64,000 nt of DNA from Montifringilla adamsi (lineage: Eukaryota; Chordata; Aves; Passeriformes; Passeridae): the NCBI GenBank assembly GCA_017590115.1, contig JAGGNK010007559.1:4362020-4426019 (forward strand), read 5' to 3'. This document shows, piece after piece, positions 36,401-48,900 of this stretch (positions are counted from its first letter, which is position 1; every line of letters begins with the position of its first letter). The notes beneath the pieces were generated by a model that saw nothing but the letters and a program-made list of their open reading frames with translations, did no database searches and was not told the origin of the DNA. Both the position numbers and the translations under genes were made by a program.

Positions 36401-38022
36401 AGGGGAAATGGGGCAGAACTACCAGCCTGAAGAGCACTGTGATCAGATACAAACCAAAATTCTTGTTATGTAAATACGATCACGGCAAAGAAATAAGCAC
36501 AGACGATGTTCTCAGTGGGGGCCCTGCCGGGCAGAAGGGCTCCTCTGCAATGCCAAAACAGCCTCTGTCACCAGGGCTGCACAGCTCCATGGGGATCAGC
36601 TGCCACCTTAGATCAGCCCCAGAAGTGGAGCCCCTGTTCTTACCTTCAGCCAGGGCCATCTTTTTGAAGTCGGGGCCGGCCGTGCTCTGGTTGCTCAGCA
36701 GCTCGTACTGGAAGCTGGCGGTGCGGCGGCTGATGTCCCTCTGCGGGCTGGCCTGCAGGAACAGGGCCACTCGCTCTGGGGCGTGGGCACTGAAGCAGGA
36801 CACGTGGCGGGCCCGAGCCCCCTCTGCCTCGCTTACCAGCAGGTGCAGCTGCCCGGCGCGTTCCACGTAGATGCTGGCGCCCTGGAAGTCGCTGGCGGGT
36901 TTGATGCAGACTGTGGAGCGCTGGGCGCTGGCCAGGTTGGGCTCCAGGACCACGCGCAGGGCTCGTGCTGGGTACATCCACTCCAGGGAGCCCTCGGTGC
37001 AGCGCAGGTGCACCTGCTCCACGGCACGGGAACGGGGCTCCCAGCTCAGACCACTGCAGGAAACACCATGCACCTGTCAGTGATGGGGAAGGGAAGGGAA
37101 GGGAAGGGAAGGGAAGGGAAGGGAAGGGAAGGGCCACTGCACCACACATCACCTGCATACACAGATCTTATTCCTAATTCTCCTAATGACCCTTAAATTG
37201 GCTTCCTCTGGCTGGACTGGGTTCCTTCCCTCCCAACCCTGGGATCTGAACTGCAGGAGCCACAGAGGACAGGGAATGCTCACAGCTTGGGTGCACGGGA
37301 AGGAGCCTCAGTCCCTTTCACCAAATCTGTGCTTCAGTGTCTGCAGCACCCAGAGAAATGTCAGAGGGCAACTTCTCACTGCTAAATAGCTGAAAATTTT
37401 TCCTTGTAGTATGACCGGCCACTGCTTAGCTGTCCAGAAAATCCCACCTGCAAGTGCATGGATGGGGATGAGAGCCACTGACTCGCAGCAGGAGCTGCAC
37501 AGCAATGTTATGCCTGAAAAATTTGGTCTAAAGATCTACTTTATAAAATTATTTTTAATATTTCCAATATAAACTCATCAAGAAAATGTTTTTGATAAAA
37601 AGGGTGGTGCTGGCCCTGCTCCCAGGCTCTCGCTCAAGCCTGTGCAACTCCACTGCTTGCAGAACAGTTACTTTTGCCGAGGTCACTTCTGGAAGTCAAA
37701 TCCGTGCCAGCATAATTAGTTAAAAGAAAAGTAAAAAGGCAACAAAACATAGCGGGAAAGGACGTAATATTTGACAACACTGAGAACATCTGTGGCCTAT
37801 TTCCCTGCCGGTGACTGCAGTAAACCCAGCAGCACAGGGCACTGCACCCAGCGCCCTCCCCGCGATCCGCGGTGCCCGCAGCCCCCCGGGCCCGGCCGTG
37901 CGCACCCACCTGCCCCTCCAGCTGCAGCGGTCGGCGCTGCCCGGCCGGGACCCCCCCGCCAGCAGCGGCAGCAGCGGCAGCAGCAGGGCCGGCAGCCCGG
38001 GCCAGCCCCGCAGCGCGGCCAT
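33456..38022 (-). CDS. Meteorin-family secreted factor (METRN/METRNL-like, 4 exons)
   Basis: Meteorins are small secreted factors with roles in glial/axonal development (METRN) and immune-metabolic signalling (METRNL). Exons 5'->3': 38022-37910, 37053-36644, 36331-36272, 33772-33456. Phases close to 299 aa, against about 293 and 311 for human METRN and METRNL. A leucine-rich signal peptide (about 1-24) is followed by DRCSWRGSGL, the start of the mature family. Then come EWMYPARAL, DISRRTASFQYEL, CRPCDNMELLMAICSSDF and FGEAWLGCAPRFKDF, ending NPCEFELN. I count ten cysteines, as expected for five disulfides. Some segments resemble METRNL (EQVHLRC, DFLFTG) and others METRN (ALFLQASPQ), so I assign the family but not the paralogue. 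Human 17q22 has no meteorin gene between TRIM25 and DGKE. Confidence 0.9.
35201..35355. repeat. Imperfect tandem duplication in the last meteorin-like intron
   Basis: Two copies of about 65 bp (35201-35267 and 35291-35355) share GAGAATGGGCTGGATGGCAC followed by CAGTTTAGAAGAA. A smaller copy of AGAATAAAAATTACCAG sits between them. Confidence 0.8.
37086..37134. repeat. (GGGAA)n pentanucleotide microsatellite
   Basis: About nine perfect copies of GGGAA on the plus strand, which read as TTCCC on the strand of the meteorin-like gene. The array lies in intron 1, 33-81 bases before the exon 2 acceptor. Confidence 0.95.
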
Positions 38023-38140
38023 GGGCCGGCGGCTCGGCCGGGCGCGGGCCGGGCTTTAAGGGCGGCGGGAGGGAAGGGGGGCTGCGGGTCCGGGGGCGGC
38101 GGCCGCGCCTGGCAGCGACCCCTTCCCCCAGCACTGGGGA
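37850..38140 (-). promoter_or_regulatory. CpG-rich promoter/first-exon region of the meteorin-like gene
   Basis: Dense CpG and GC-rich sequence covers exon 1 and about 120 bp upstream, with no TATA box. A CpG-island promoter is inferred. A second, separate CpG-rich patch lies at 38540-38660. Confidence 0.55.
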
Positions 38141-39159
38141 CAGCAGGGACACCCCGCCGTCCTCCTTCCCTCTTCGCACCGCCGTCCCCATCGCCCGAGC
38201 CGTGCAGCCCCCTTTTGTCTCTGCAATATTTAGAAGTGATTAATAACAGTTTCTCATCGCGCTGTAGGAACAAAAATCGTGTCAACATAATCAAAGCGAA
38301 TTTTGAATGAATGATGGAAATTCAATAGTTTTAACTTCTGCTTTCATGATTATCTTTCAGGGGTCCGTGCACAAGAAAGCTCCGGGCCCCACGATTATCA
38401 TGCTAAAAGCCGGGCTGTGCCTGCCAGTAATTAGATTTCTATATGCATTGCCCTTTCCATATTTTCAATGAACGACATGGGGAGATGCTCCTTTGCAGGT
38501 CTGGGAGAGCGAGGCTCTTTTCTGCAGCTCTTAAGCGTGGAATCGGGATTTCGCGGCCGGGCGGGGACAATGGCCCTCGGCACGGCCGGGTGGCACAGCC
38601 CCGCAGCCGCAGGGCATTGTTCCGCACGCAGCGCCCGCGGGCCCCGGACCCTCCGGCCATCTGTTACCTTGCGGTTACCGGCGTGTTCTCACATTGCCCA
38701 CAGATGCGCAGGCAGAGTCTGCCTGCAGCCCTTCTGCAAGGAGGGATTTCCCCGAAGGGGAAAATAAATTTGTTAGAGGAGATACCCTGAAACCAGAGCT
38801 TTAGTCCTCAAGTGTCTGATACCAGACTCCATGAATCCTATTTCGACCCACTTTACCGTTCATTCACAAAAACTTTGTATTTTTACTGTTATTATCAAAA
38901 AAATAAAACAGAATCTCACCCTTGACTTGCGCTTTGCTAATGTTCTGTGCTCTTCCTCACACATACCTGCGCTGTGACTCATTGCACAACTTTTGGCTAA
39001 AGTTTGGCTCAAGTGGGTGCTCTGCAGGGCTCACTCCAGCAATTCTAAAAACATTCAGAGATGCATTAAACCTTGATGGTTATCAGCATTAGTGCCAGTG
39101 ATCCTGAAAGCTCTGTGAAACCATTGTCTTACCCATCTAAGAAAAAACCTGCTGAATAT
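38141..39159. other. Intergenic with CpG-rich patch
   Basis: It holds a CpG-rich patch at about 38540-38660 without a recognisable exon, and an AT-rich non-repetitive stretch around 38340-38440 that looks like possible conserved non-coding sequence. No gene is supported. Confidence 0.35.
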
Positions 39160-40068
39160 CTATGCTTTGACCCGATCCTGAATGGAAAACAACACTCAAA
39201 TAGTCTTTAAAGGGTTTGATTGTGGCATAATACAGGAGCTGAGAGGCCAGAGCCCTTCTCTCTTTTGTGCAAACGAGACCAGGGAACAGAGGAGAGGACT
39301 CGGGGAGGGAACTGACACTATGATAAAGTGGCCCCACAGGAGGATTTATTCTCTTCCAAAAGCCCAAACGAACCCATCTGCTGCCATCAGGGGAAAGCAC
39401 TGAGCCATCCATCCCTGAAGGTCTCCCGCAGCAGCGTTTCCCCCCGCCGGGGAAAGCCCCGTGGGAGTTTTGCTGACTTGCTCTCAGCAGCACCTCCGGC
39501 CCATCTCCAGTTTCTACTGACACCAAAACATCTCCTGTGAAACCTCTTACTTGAAACTGCTCATCACAGGTACGGCATTTGTAGGGCTCCTTCCCCTCTT
39601 CGAGTAAATAATGTGCAGCAGCAGAAGCTGTTTTAAGATCCCCAAGTGGCAACAGAGGTGAGAAGGAGCAATATGGACATTTCACATTACTGTTGAAGCC
39701 TGTGAATTCAAACCACTTCAACCACACCTACTGAAAAGCCACACAACCTCAGCTCCTCCCCGGGCTGGAGCAGAGTGAACCAGGAGCAGGCAAACAGCTG
39801 CTGAGAGATCTTTGCAGGTTACCGGTGTTAGTTTTACCTCCAGAGACATTACTGTGCTGTCTAGAATGTTTCCCACGTGTTGAGGTTTGAGATGCTCAAA
39901 TTTTGCAGCAGGAATTTCGGGCAGTAGCACGGCCACAGTTAAACAAAATACAACTTTGTTCTCAGAAATAAGCCTAAGCTCATGCGGCTGCAGCCCTCCC
40001 ACAGCCAGGCAGTCATCCTCATCCCGGGGCTGCTGCAGAGTTGAAGACTCACATTTGTTTTTATGCAT
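39160..40068 (-). CDS. Unrecognised small gene with CxxC...CxxC motif (candidate, 3 exons)
   Basis: I do not recognise this product. Three minus-strand segments join in phase 0 at good splice sites: 40068-39838 (donor GAG|GTAAAA), 39727-39551 (acceptor CAGTAG|, donor CAA|GTAAGA) and 39177-39160 (acceptor CATTCAG|, then five codons and TAG). The product is 141 aa. The first segment has a hydrophobic stretch (VVFCLTVAVLLPEIPAAKF). The second has C94-P-Y-C97 and C128-R-T-C131 thirty residues apart, a likely zinc-binding pair, with LLPLGDLKTASAAAHYLLEE between them. The true start may be further upstream, since an acceptor-like CTCTGCAG lies inside the first segment. If intron 2 is retained, the frame stays open to 39137 and an AATAAA occurs near 39348. 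This could be a real small gene, the 3' end of a longer one, or chance. Confidence 0.4.
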
Positions 40069-43000
40069 AGCGAGGAAAAGGAAAAGCTGAGTTTAAATAC
40101 TTTAATCCACGAGAAATACAGTACAAATAACAAGACAAACAGATGCATTAGGAAAATCAGTAACAGAGCCAGTGCTGTGAAAAATCTGTATTTACAAATT
40201 TTTATGAAGAATATGGAGCAGATGTTTCTCCATAGAGAATTTTAGGGAGTGTAAGTCACAGAGAAAGGCCATGGTACAACCCACTGAAGTTTTCAGTTTC
40301 CCCCATAATGTGCAGTACCCACAGAACGGGGCAGCTCTGTGGCTCCACTGAAGCTGCAGCTTGTCAGGCTGAAGCTGGCCCAAACCACACATTGTGCCCA
40401 TCTAACCACTGCACTAATCACAAATTTGTATGAGACAAAAGCACACTCACTGCCTCTGCAGCAAGTAAAACCAGACGTCTCTGCTTTTATAACTGGCTTT
40501 TAAGGGATTATTACCTCCTTACCCTTCCATTTCAGCCTGCCCTCTCTTCAAAACCAAAGGAAAACCAGTTTGAGGTTTGAAAACATGGCTTGATGCCAAG
40601 GAAAAAACTGCCAATTTTGATTTAAACATTTATTCTGGAGGTCCAAGATCATGCTAACTGGTTCTTTCACGGCAAGCAAGCCTCACACCCTGCACAGCTG
40701 CAAGCCCTGGGGTTGCTCTGGGGTTTTGCTCTCTGAGGGGCAGGAATGGTGCAGTGTCTGCTCCCATCTGGGCACTAAATACAGATCTCCAGCTACACCA
40801 TAAGGAAACAACTGATGTGCCAAGAGTCCACGGATCACTCCTTACTGCTCTGTGGGAAATAAAAAATACTGAATCCCAAATGTCACCTTTCTCAATTGAA
40901 AACTGCCTAAAATGTTATGAATTCTATTTTTTGAGCTATTTCTTGCACTTTAGGCTCATATTTTCCTTGTTTAGTGCCACTTTATAACATACAGACAAAC
41001 ACTCAATATAAATCCCATGTGGCAGCATCACAGCATTTGTAGCTAAAGAATATATTTTTTAAAATGTTAACATGCTGACATTTCCTTGTAAGTAGCAATT
41101 ACTAATTAAAAGTTACAGCTCTTAAAAGCAACATTTTACAGTATTCTGATCACTACTTACTAAACAATTACTATACATACTGAAGTTACAAGCTACAAAA
41201 ATAAAAATCCATTCTGTTTAACTACAAAAATCCTAGAAAGAGAGGATGGCTGGAGGTACTCAAAGGATTACAGCAGTTTGTAGCAGACAAAATGGCTTTT
41301 GAGGGATGTAAACCCTGAAGGTACAGAATGCAATAAACTCATATACAATGTAAGTTCCTACATAATCTTAAAAAGAAAACTATTTTTATGCTGAAATCTA
41401 CAAACAAGTTGCAAATTAAACAATGCAAAGAATTAATTACATACAGCAGTAGGGGGACACAGCACAGGACACAGGGCAGTATTAAAAAGTACAATTTTGA
41501 GCACATTCATACTTTTGAACAGTTAAGGGCCAGATCGTCAGCTAAGGTGAGTCTGCACAACACAACCAGGTTTAGTCAAGGCATGTGGCTTTATTCCAGC
41601 TTGAAGTATCTCCCTGAGATGCCCAAAGCCTGAATTGGGTATTCAGCACTCTTAGATGATAAATCATGATCATGTCGTGCTTGAGAACTGTGGCCTCAAC
41701 ATTGCTGAAATAAAGAATGTGTAAATTCTCTCCATGTTCTTAATTAGCACAGGAAGAAGTGGCTTCTGCTGCCTGTGTTCAAGAAGCACCTCTCATTTCT
41801 CAGAAGAAACCAGCATTTTTAATTAAGTGGTTCACATTCAAAAGAATCAGTTACGTCCTAGCATTTTTGAAGACAGTCTAATTTAATTCCAACTGAAAAC
41901 TTAATTTTTTTTATTTTCCAAAACAAGGAAAACTGCTAGTAGTCAGTACAGTTAGAACACATGCAGATTTTTAAGTGTCCTGCTCTTCCCCAGAGACTAA
42001 CTGGGTTACAGTGCTGCTCTACCAAAAGCATTTGCTGCCAAGTAAAAACCAGCAACTACTCTAACATTGATGCCATTGTGCTGATCACAGCTAAAGGTGC
42101 AAAGCCTTTTATTTAACTAGTGAGATACAGTAACACACACTGTAAAAGCTTCAGTGCAATGCAGCACAGAACCAGAAGGAATTGGCCAGACTGAAACCAA
42201 ACCCTTCAAGGATCAGTTTTCAGAAACTGTGGAGAAAAGGGATGTTCTTCCCCAGCAGCAATGAGAACAAAGATTGTACTTTCAATACAGGCCAGGGGTA
42301 TTGGGGAACCTTTAGTGGTGATGGTGACTGGAAAAGCCAACCAGGTGGGTCACTGGGCCAAGAACAGCTGTGTGAAGCCATTCCAATTTCCTTGTCTGAC
42401 AAAGCCTTTGACAGGAGGTTCTGTGCACATAACAATACCCAGCACATCCTCTCAACGTGAGTGAACAAGTACAATGTGAGCCACGCAAGGAGCTGACCCA
42501 CAGAAAGGCTCTCCAGGAAGATTTATGCTTTTTGTATTGCCTGTCACAGGACTGAGAACCTACATTAAAGAAAGTTATCAGAAACTGACCAAACTTGCTA
42601 CTGGATGCAGCAATACAACTTAAACTTCAGGAACTCACTTCAAACTGCTTGACAATCAGTGTTATTGTTTACCCCGTACATTTTACACAAAGCTATAAAA
42701 TACAGACTGGCAGAAGAAACAGTTTGTTATTTGGCTTTTTAAAATATTGTTTTCTCTATTTTTCCAACGTTTATGATTAACGGGAGAAGGGAAAACTCTC
42801 CAGTGCAGGCCAGGAGCTCCAGCTGCAGAGTCCCCTCTCCCAGACAGAGAATATGCTGCGGGGATTCCCAGGGTCCCAGCCTACAAGGAGTAACTCCTTG
42901 GATGGAGGAGCTGTTTGAAATGGGGCTCTATGCACCTACAACGTTTAGAAAGCATATGCACACCACAGCTCTGGGCAGCTCCAGCTCTGTTACAAATCAG

Positions 43001-45947
43001 CCAAGCCCACTGCTGCTGCCAGACAATCTGGGAGCCCACTGCTGAGGCCAAACTGGGGCTAAAACTGGAAACGGCTCCACGAAGTCATTCCAGACAGGCT
43101 CTAACCCAATTTGCAACACACCAGAAAGGAGGAAACATTGAAACCAAAGAACAGCCGGAAACAGCAAGGCTTCCCACAGGCTCCAGGGCTAACTAACTAT
43201 GTTTTACAAGACCATTTTTGCCACACAAATGACAGCTACAGAGTCACAATGGACACTTCAGCCCCACAGAATGCTCTCTAAACCATGAGTACAGTTTCAC
43301 AAGAGGCTTCCCCACAGCCACTTTTGCTGCCATCACCAACTGAGTCCGTTGGTGAAACACAAACTTCTTCACCTCCAAAAACAGGATTATTTAGCAGGGG
43401 TTTTCCCAAACAAGCACCCACTTTGTTTCTCCAGCAGGAATGATGGATTTACCCTTTCCAGAGGATTTCACACATGTTGGACTGAACTCATGGCAAGCTG
43501 CAGTGGGAGGGAGCACACACAGCCCCCACTGGGGCACAGGTGGAGAAGCCCATTCCCTGTGGGAACTCAGGGAGACTTCCAACCTTTGCATCAATTATTT
43601 CTTTTCTAGACGTCAGGAGTCAAAAGAGTAAAGTTTTTTAACAGTTAAAGGTTCTTGGGCCATAAACCAATTTGAACAGTCATCTGATCGACTTCAGGGA
43701 AGTCTAAACTGCATTATGAATAGTTTAAAGTAGCCAGTGGTGTCATTTCAGATACTGCTTTTCAGAGTACATACCCTGCTTTTCCAGAGATTCCTCATTT
43801 GTTTGTAAACAACAGTTACGTAAGAACTACAGTGTAGAACTTAAATACTTTTAGGGTCCTGATGGTTACAAGTTATTAAAAAAATAATAACTTAACTGGT
43901 AAGATTTTTGAAGCTAATACAAATTGAAGCTCATAACTAAAAAAAGGTAATGGATTCATCTAACATAGCATACTTAGGGTATTTTAAACACTTTTTACAT
44001 ATATTTTACTATTATTTTTCATCTATATTTACATACAATAAAATAATTAAAGTTATGTGTACAAGGCTAATGAATATGGAATTTACAAATGGCTTCTGCT
44101 TTACAGTTCATTACACTCTAATCACATTTTCAGACTGCTATAAATTCACTGAGAATCAGTAGTATTGAAGTTCTAGTACATACACTTTCTACAAGGAATA
44201 CCATCAAGTTAAAAATGCTTTCCAAAGAGGATTACAGTTGAAGGTTTTAAAAATACTGACTTTGCCAAGTTTCAATAAATTATTTTAAAATATAAATAGA
44301 TTGTTCACTGTTAATGCAAACATCATTTTACAGATTTCAGAAAAACGGTTTCATCTAAAAAACCCTAGAAACACAGCCTACTTTACCCAATGGTCTCATT
44401 TTCAGTAAGCATAAAGAAAAAAAAATTAAAAACTGGGGGATCATGACAAAAGCAGCAACATTCCAAGTTCAGACCAAAGCTCTCACCTTCTTATAATCTT
44501 GGCTTACACAGGATAAATTCTCTTCCTACTTGGAAGACCACCTTCAGTAACTAAACTGAATTTATTCAGTGAGATATTTTAAACCTCAACTCAGTTCTCA
44601 CCTGCTGCAGGCTTAAAATTCTTACAATAAAAAGAACAGGAATAAGACCTTTTACTTTTGTTAACCATGAAGATGTTTTCACCTGAGAAGCTTTTAACCT
44701 GAGAAGCTTCAGACACGCCAAGCTGACAGTCCCTGCGTACTGCTGTAGGTGTTCTGAACCTCCACTACCAGGATCAACCACTCATCTTTTTCCCCACTTT
44801 ATATCCATAAGGGAAATGAGGGTAACCAGCAAGGTATCTTTTACCCCATAGGAGCCAGTCAGAAAAAATGCTTCCATGCTTTTTTCCCACAATCAAATCA
44901 TACACATAAATGTCACCTATACAAACTTAGCTCTCAACCTCCACACTTAGAATTGAAAGTTAACAGACTGACTTACTACTGATCATTCTCAGGTAATTAT
45001 GAGCCACATTCTTCAACAAGTTTTTAAAAAACACCCCACATGTGCCAATCATCATTATTTCTTTTAAACCCTTCTCTCTAAACAGCTAAAAAAGATGCTC
45101 CTTTGTCCAAGTTTTCCTCCAAAAAGCCTGCCCAAAAACTATAATGTTGCTATTAACAAAAACAAGAATTAGTCTCTCACTGAACTGAAGCAAAGTCAAG
45201 TTACAGGATCAATCAGTGCAAGTCATGGTACAAGTATTCTGAATTGTATGTTGGGTACTCTTTGGCTTACAAAGCCACTGAAAAAAGTCATGTCTTAAAT
45301 AACATTTCCAGAAACCTTTGGCCCAAAAGCAATTTTCTTGCTGAGTACCTTCCCCAGAGCTCCCAGATCCTCTGCTCTCCCAGTGAAGCTTATTAGAAAT
45401 GACTGCACAAGCAGGTGCATAGAGTTACTGCTCTTGCTCCCAAGCAGAGATGGCAGCCAGGAGCAGGCTGCTGTCAGAACATCAACCCATATTCTGCTTG
45501 GTCTGGTTTTTCTTCTCTGGAACTGCTCTGGGGCAGGTGGAAGCAGGTCAAACCCCCAGCTGTTCCCCTTTCCAAGGGTATGAAACATCTCTCTGAAACA
45601 CGGTGCTGTGATGTGCAGAAGACCTGACTGCACAGCAAGGAAGGGTTGCAGCATCTGTCCCTTTCCAGCCATTAGAGGAACACGCTCCAGCTGGAAAGGC
45701 TGGAGGGCATCCCCACCAACCTAAAAGCAAACCAGTTGTAGTAATTCAGCTGTGAAAGTTTCCATGAGTGCAGAAGCATGGCTTTTTCATCAGGTCTAGT
45801 TCATTCACAAGTATGAACCTTAGTTCATAAACCTCAGTCCAGATCAGACATCGATGTTTTAATGAGGTGAAGTTCCTCGCTGCCGCACGTGAAATTCCAA
45901 TTCCACAAAATCTCCAGGTCTGGATCCACCTGCTCCCTGCCCTGGTG
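40069..45947 (-). other. Probable long DGKE 3' UTR and flank
   Basis: AT-rich, mostly unique sequence after the DGKE stop with no coding support on either strand. Possible minus-strand AATAAA signals occur near 44563, 42111, 41591 and 40629. A long 3' UTR would fit the long DGKE messages known in mammals, but the end is not determined. Confidence 0.4.
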
Positions 45948-48900
45948 TCACTCTGACAGGCTGGAGGCATCATCATCATCTGTCTGCTCCCCAGAGTGGT
46001 ACAACATCAGAGCGTGGGTCTTGTGAGTGATGGTGACAGTGCAGGGCCCCTGCGCCCAGGGCTCCCCATCCACCTGCATCGGCATCTTGGAGCTCTTCAG
46101 GATCAGCTGGTGCCAAACACAACAACACAACCACAGCAATCAAAACAGCTGCTACCAAACACAGCAAAACAATCACAGCAGTTCAAAGGGGCTGAAATCA
46201 CCTTTTACAACTGCAATACACATTCACAGCCCGGCCAGGGAGAAACTGTGAATGGCACTCACAGGCCACCAACCACAGCAACAGAGGTCTGTGTGTTATA
46301 ACATAATAAATTTTTACTAAGCAAGAGAAATATACATCTCAACTGCAAACAGCAACTTCAGATCTGATTCAAGCAGCTGAGTGCTTGAGATTCTGTATTG
46401 TGTGTTAAAAAAAATTTAGGAGAACAGGTCCTGAAGCAGCACTTACCCTCACTGTGTGTGCCTGCCCCAGGCGAACAGGATTTGCCAGTTTCACCTGGAT
46501 CTGGGCACAGTGGAAAGAACCATGAACACCAACAACTTCCAGAAGTCCATCATCATGTCTATGAAATAAAAAAATGAGACTTGTTTCAGTGATGCTGATG
46601 AGCTCCAGCATATCTGCCCAAATATTACGTCCTCTTGTTGCTATTCCCAGACAGAAGACAAATGTTGTGCTATGAATACATTTATGTATTTGTGCTGGAG
46701 AACAAATCCCACTGAACAGCAAAGAAAGCCATCAAACCCCACAGCTATGGAGCAATTCACCAGTCAGCACAACCGAGCTGGCCTCTGGAAATCATGGATA
46801 TATGACTTTCCAAGGCTCATTGTGCACATTTAAGGCTCACAGTGGATTTCTCTTCCATAAACTTGTACAATATTCTGTCTTTTTACTCAGATATTCATGA
46901 AAAGGAAAATTTTTTAATGGCTTAATTTTTTAGGTCTGGGTAAAGTACCTTGCCCAAGTATTTTTTAGAAATTCAGGACTGTAAGCCTTGTAACAAAACT
47001 ATGGCTATATTTATATAGATGCCTTCTGAAGAAGGAAGTCACAACAGGGAATAATCAATGTTTGAAATTCTTTTTCTCTTTGGTATTGCTCCCAACATGG
47101 GAGTCAAAATTTTGGACATGTTTTGTTTTTACTTTCCATTTTAACTTCTAATGAGATGTGGTATTTTAGATTCTGAAATGGATCTATCTTCTACTTTTTG
47201 AAGGCTCACTTTATTGTTAATAGCCTCTCCAATGCTTCTGCTGTCTGTCAGGCCAGACATTTTGAGTAAGTCTTAAAACCCCCTTGATGTGTAGGATGCC
47301 TTTACACCAAGTCTCCAATTCAAGGAAAATAAACAAATGTGAGATAGCCTGTCCCAAGGAACCCTTCCAGCCTGCAGATAAGCACAGCCTGCTGAGGGAA
47401 TTCCTTACACTGCAAGAACTGTTAAAGGAAAAAACAAAGCAAAAAATGCCCTCTGTACCTTGCCAAAGGATAAGGTTCATCCCCCATTCCTTCCCAGAGC
47501 CTGCAGCCACCTCCCCAGTATCCAATATTCAGCACAATGATGCCTTCCAAATTGGGCAACTCAATCCTCTCACCATCCAACTCTAGCTTTAAAAGACAAG
47601 CAGAAGTTAATTACTGTGGATCAAATTCAGAACTTAAATAGAACTTATTCACTTTATGCATTTAATAGGCTTCCACTTAAAGAAAAATTGGCGCTGCAGC
47701 AAGAACATGTTTTCTTTTTTTCTTTGAAAAAAATCCTTCTGATTTCACAAGAAATCAGATAATAAATTTCTATTAGTAGAGAAAAGAAAAAAGGAACTCT
47801 CACTTATGTAAGCCTCGAGTGCTATGGCAAATTATAGCTGAATATCAGTGCTTGCACTCATTGAACTGAGTCAACGCCAGTAAAAAAAAAAAAAAAAAAT
47901 TAGGAATTTTCAGTAAGCCCAAAGACATGAATTCCATGAAGTAAGCTGCAGATAGCAAAAGAAACACAAAAATACTCCAAGGTCACAGCCACCCTCACAC
48001 AAATATCATTAAGTGCAGATATTGTGAAGAGCAAAGCTTCTCTCCTTTTCTTTCACAAGGTAAGGTTTTACACTTCACTGACTGTCCAGAGAATAAGCAA
48101 GTTAAAAAACTTACCTCAACCTTTTTGTTAAGATCTTTACATTGTTGTACTAAGCAGTCTTTGGTTCCATAAAAAAAATAAACAGCCTACAAAAAAACCC
48201 AAACAAAACAGGGAGAAAAGAAAATATTTTTAGAAAAAGATAATACATAGGAAGACTATTTGAAATATTTATGTATAGTTAGGGCCGTGAAAACCTTATC
48301 TAAAACATACACATAATATATTTGCACATCCTTGAACTAAGCCTTCCTCATGAGATGAGCTACAACTTGCATAAGAAACTAGATTTCCACTTGAAAAGGG
48401 AATAAGCACTTAACTCATGAAGTTTCAAAGCAAATGAGAAATTCTGAGCAAAAACTGAGCAAACAGCAAATTTCGTAAGCAAGCACAGGCCAGGCAGAAC
48501 ACTCATGAGTAGGCTTGCCAACATGTTTTACCACGGAATCCCCTTCCCTAAGAAGTTAATTCAAACTCTTAAAATGGCAAGAAGGAAGTAGTGGTAAAGG
48601 AACATGAACCTAAAAACAGCCTGAAGTCAAATCAACAACTCCAAGGAGGAAATGTCCCTTTAGCAAACACACCTTATTGATGATTCTGCTGGAAAACAGA
48701 GAGGGAGTTTTCTCACGATGGGCATGGAAATTCAAAGCCATAAGAGCATCAGGTCCTACAGAGAAGTAGTTGTTCATTGTGAATACCTGTAAGACAGAAC
48801 TTCCATTAAAAAACATTATTAAGGTTTAAAATTCAGAGTGTTTAATGGGAAGTTGATAACAACAACAAAATTACATACAGGTATTCCATAGAATTCATAT

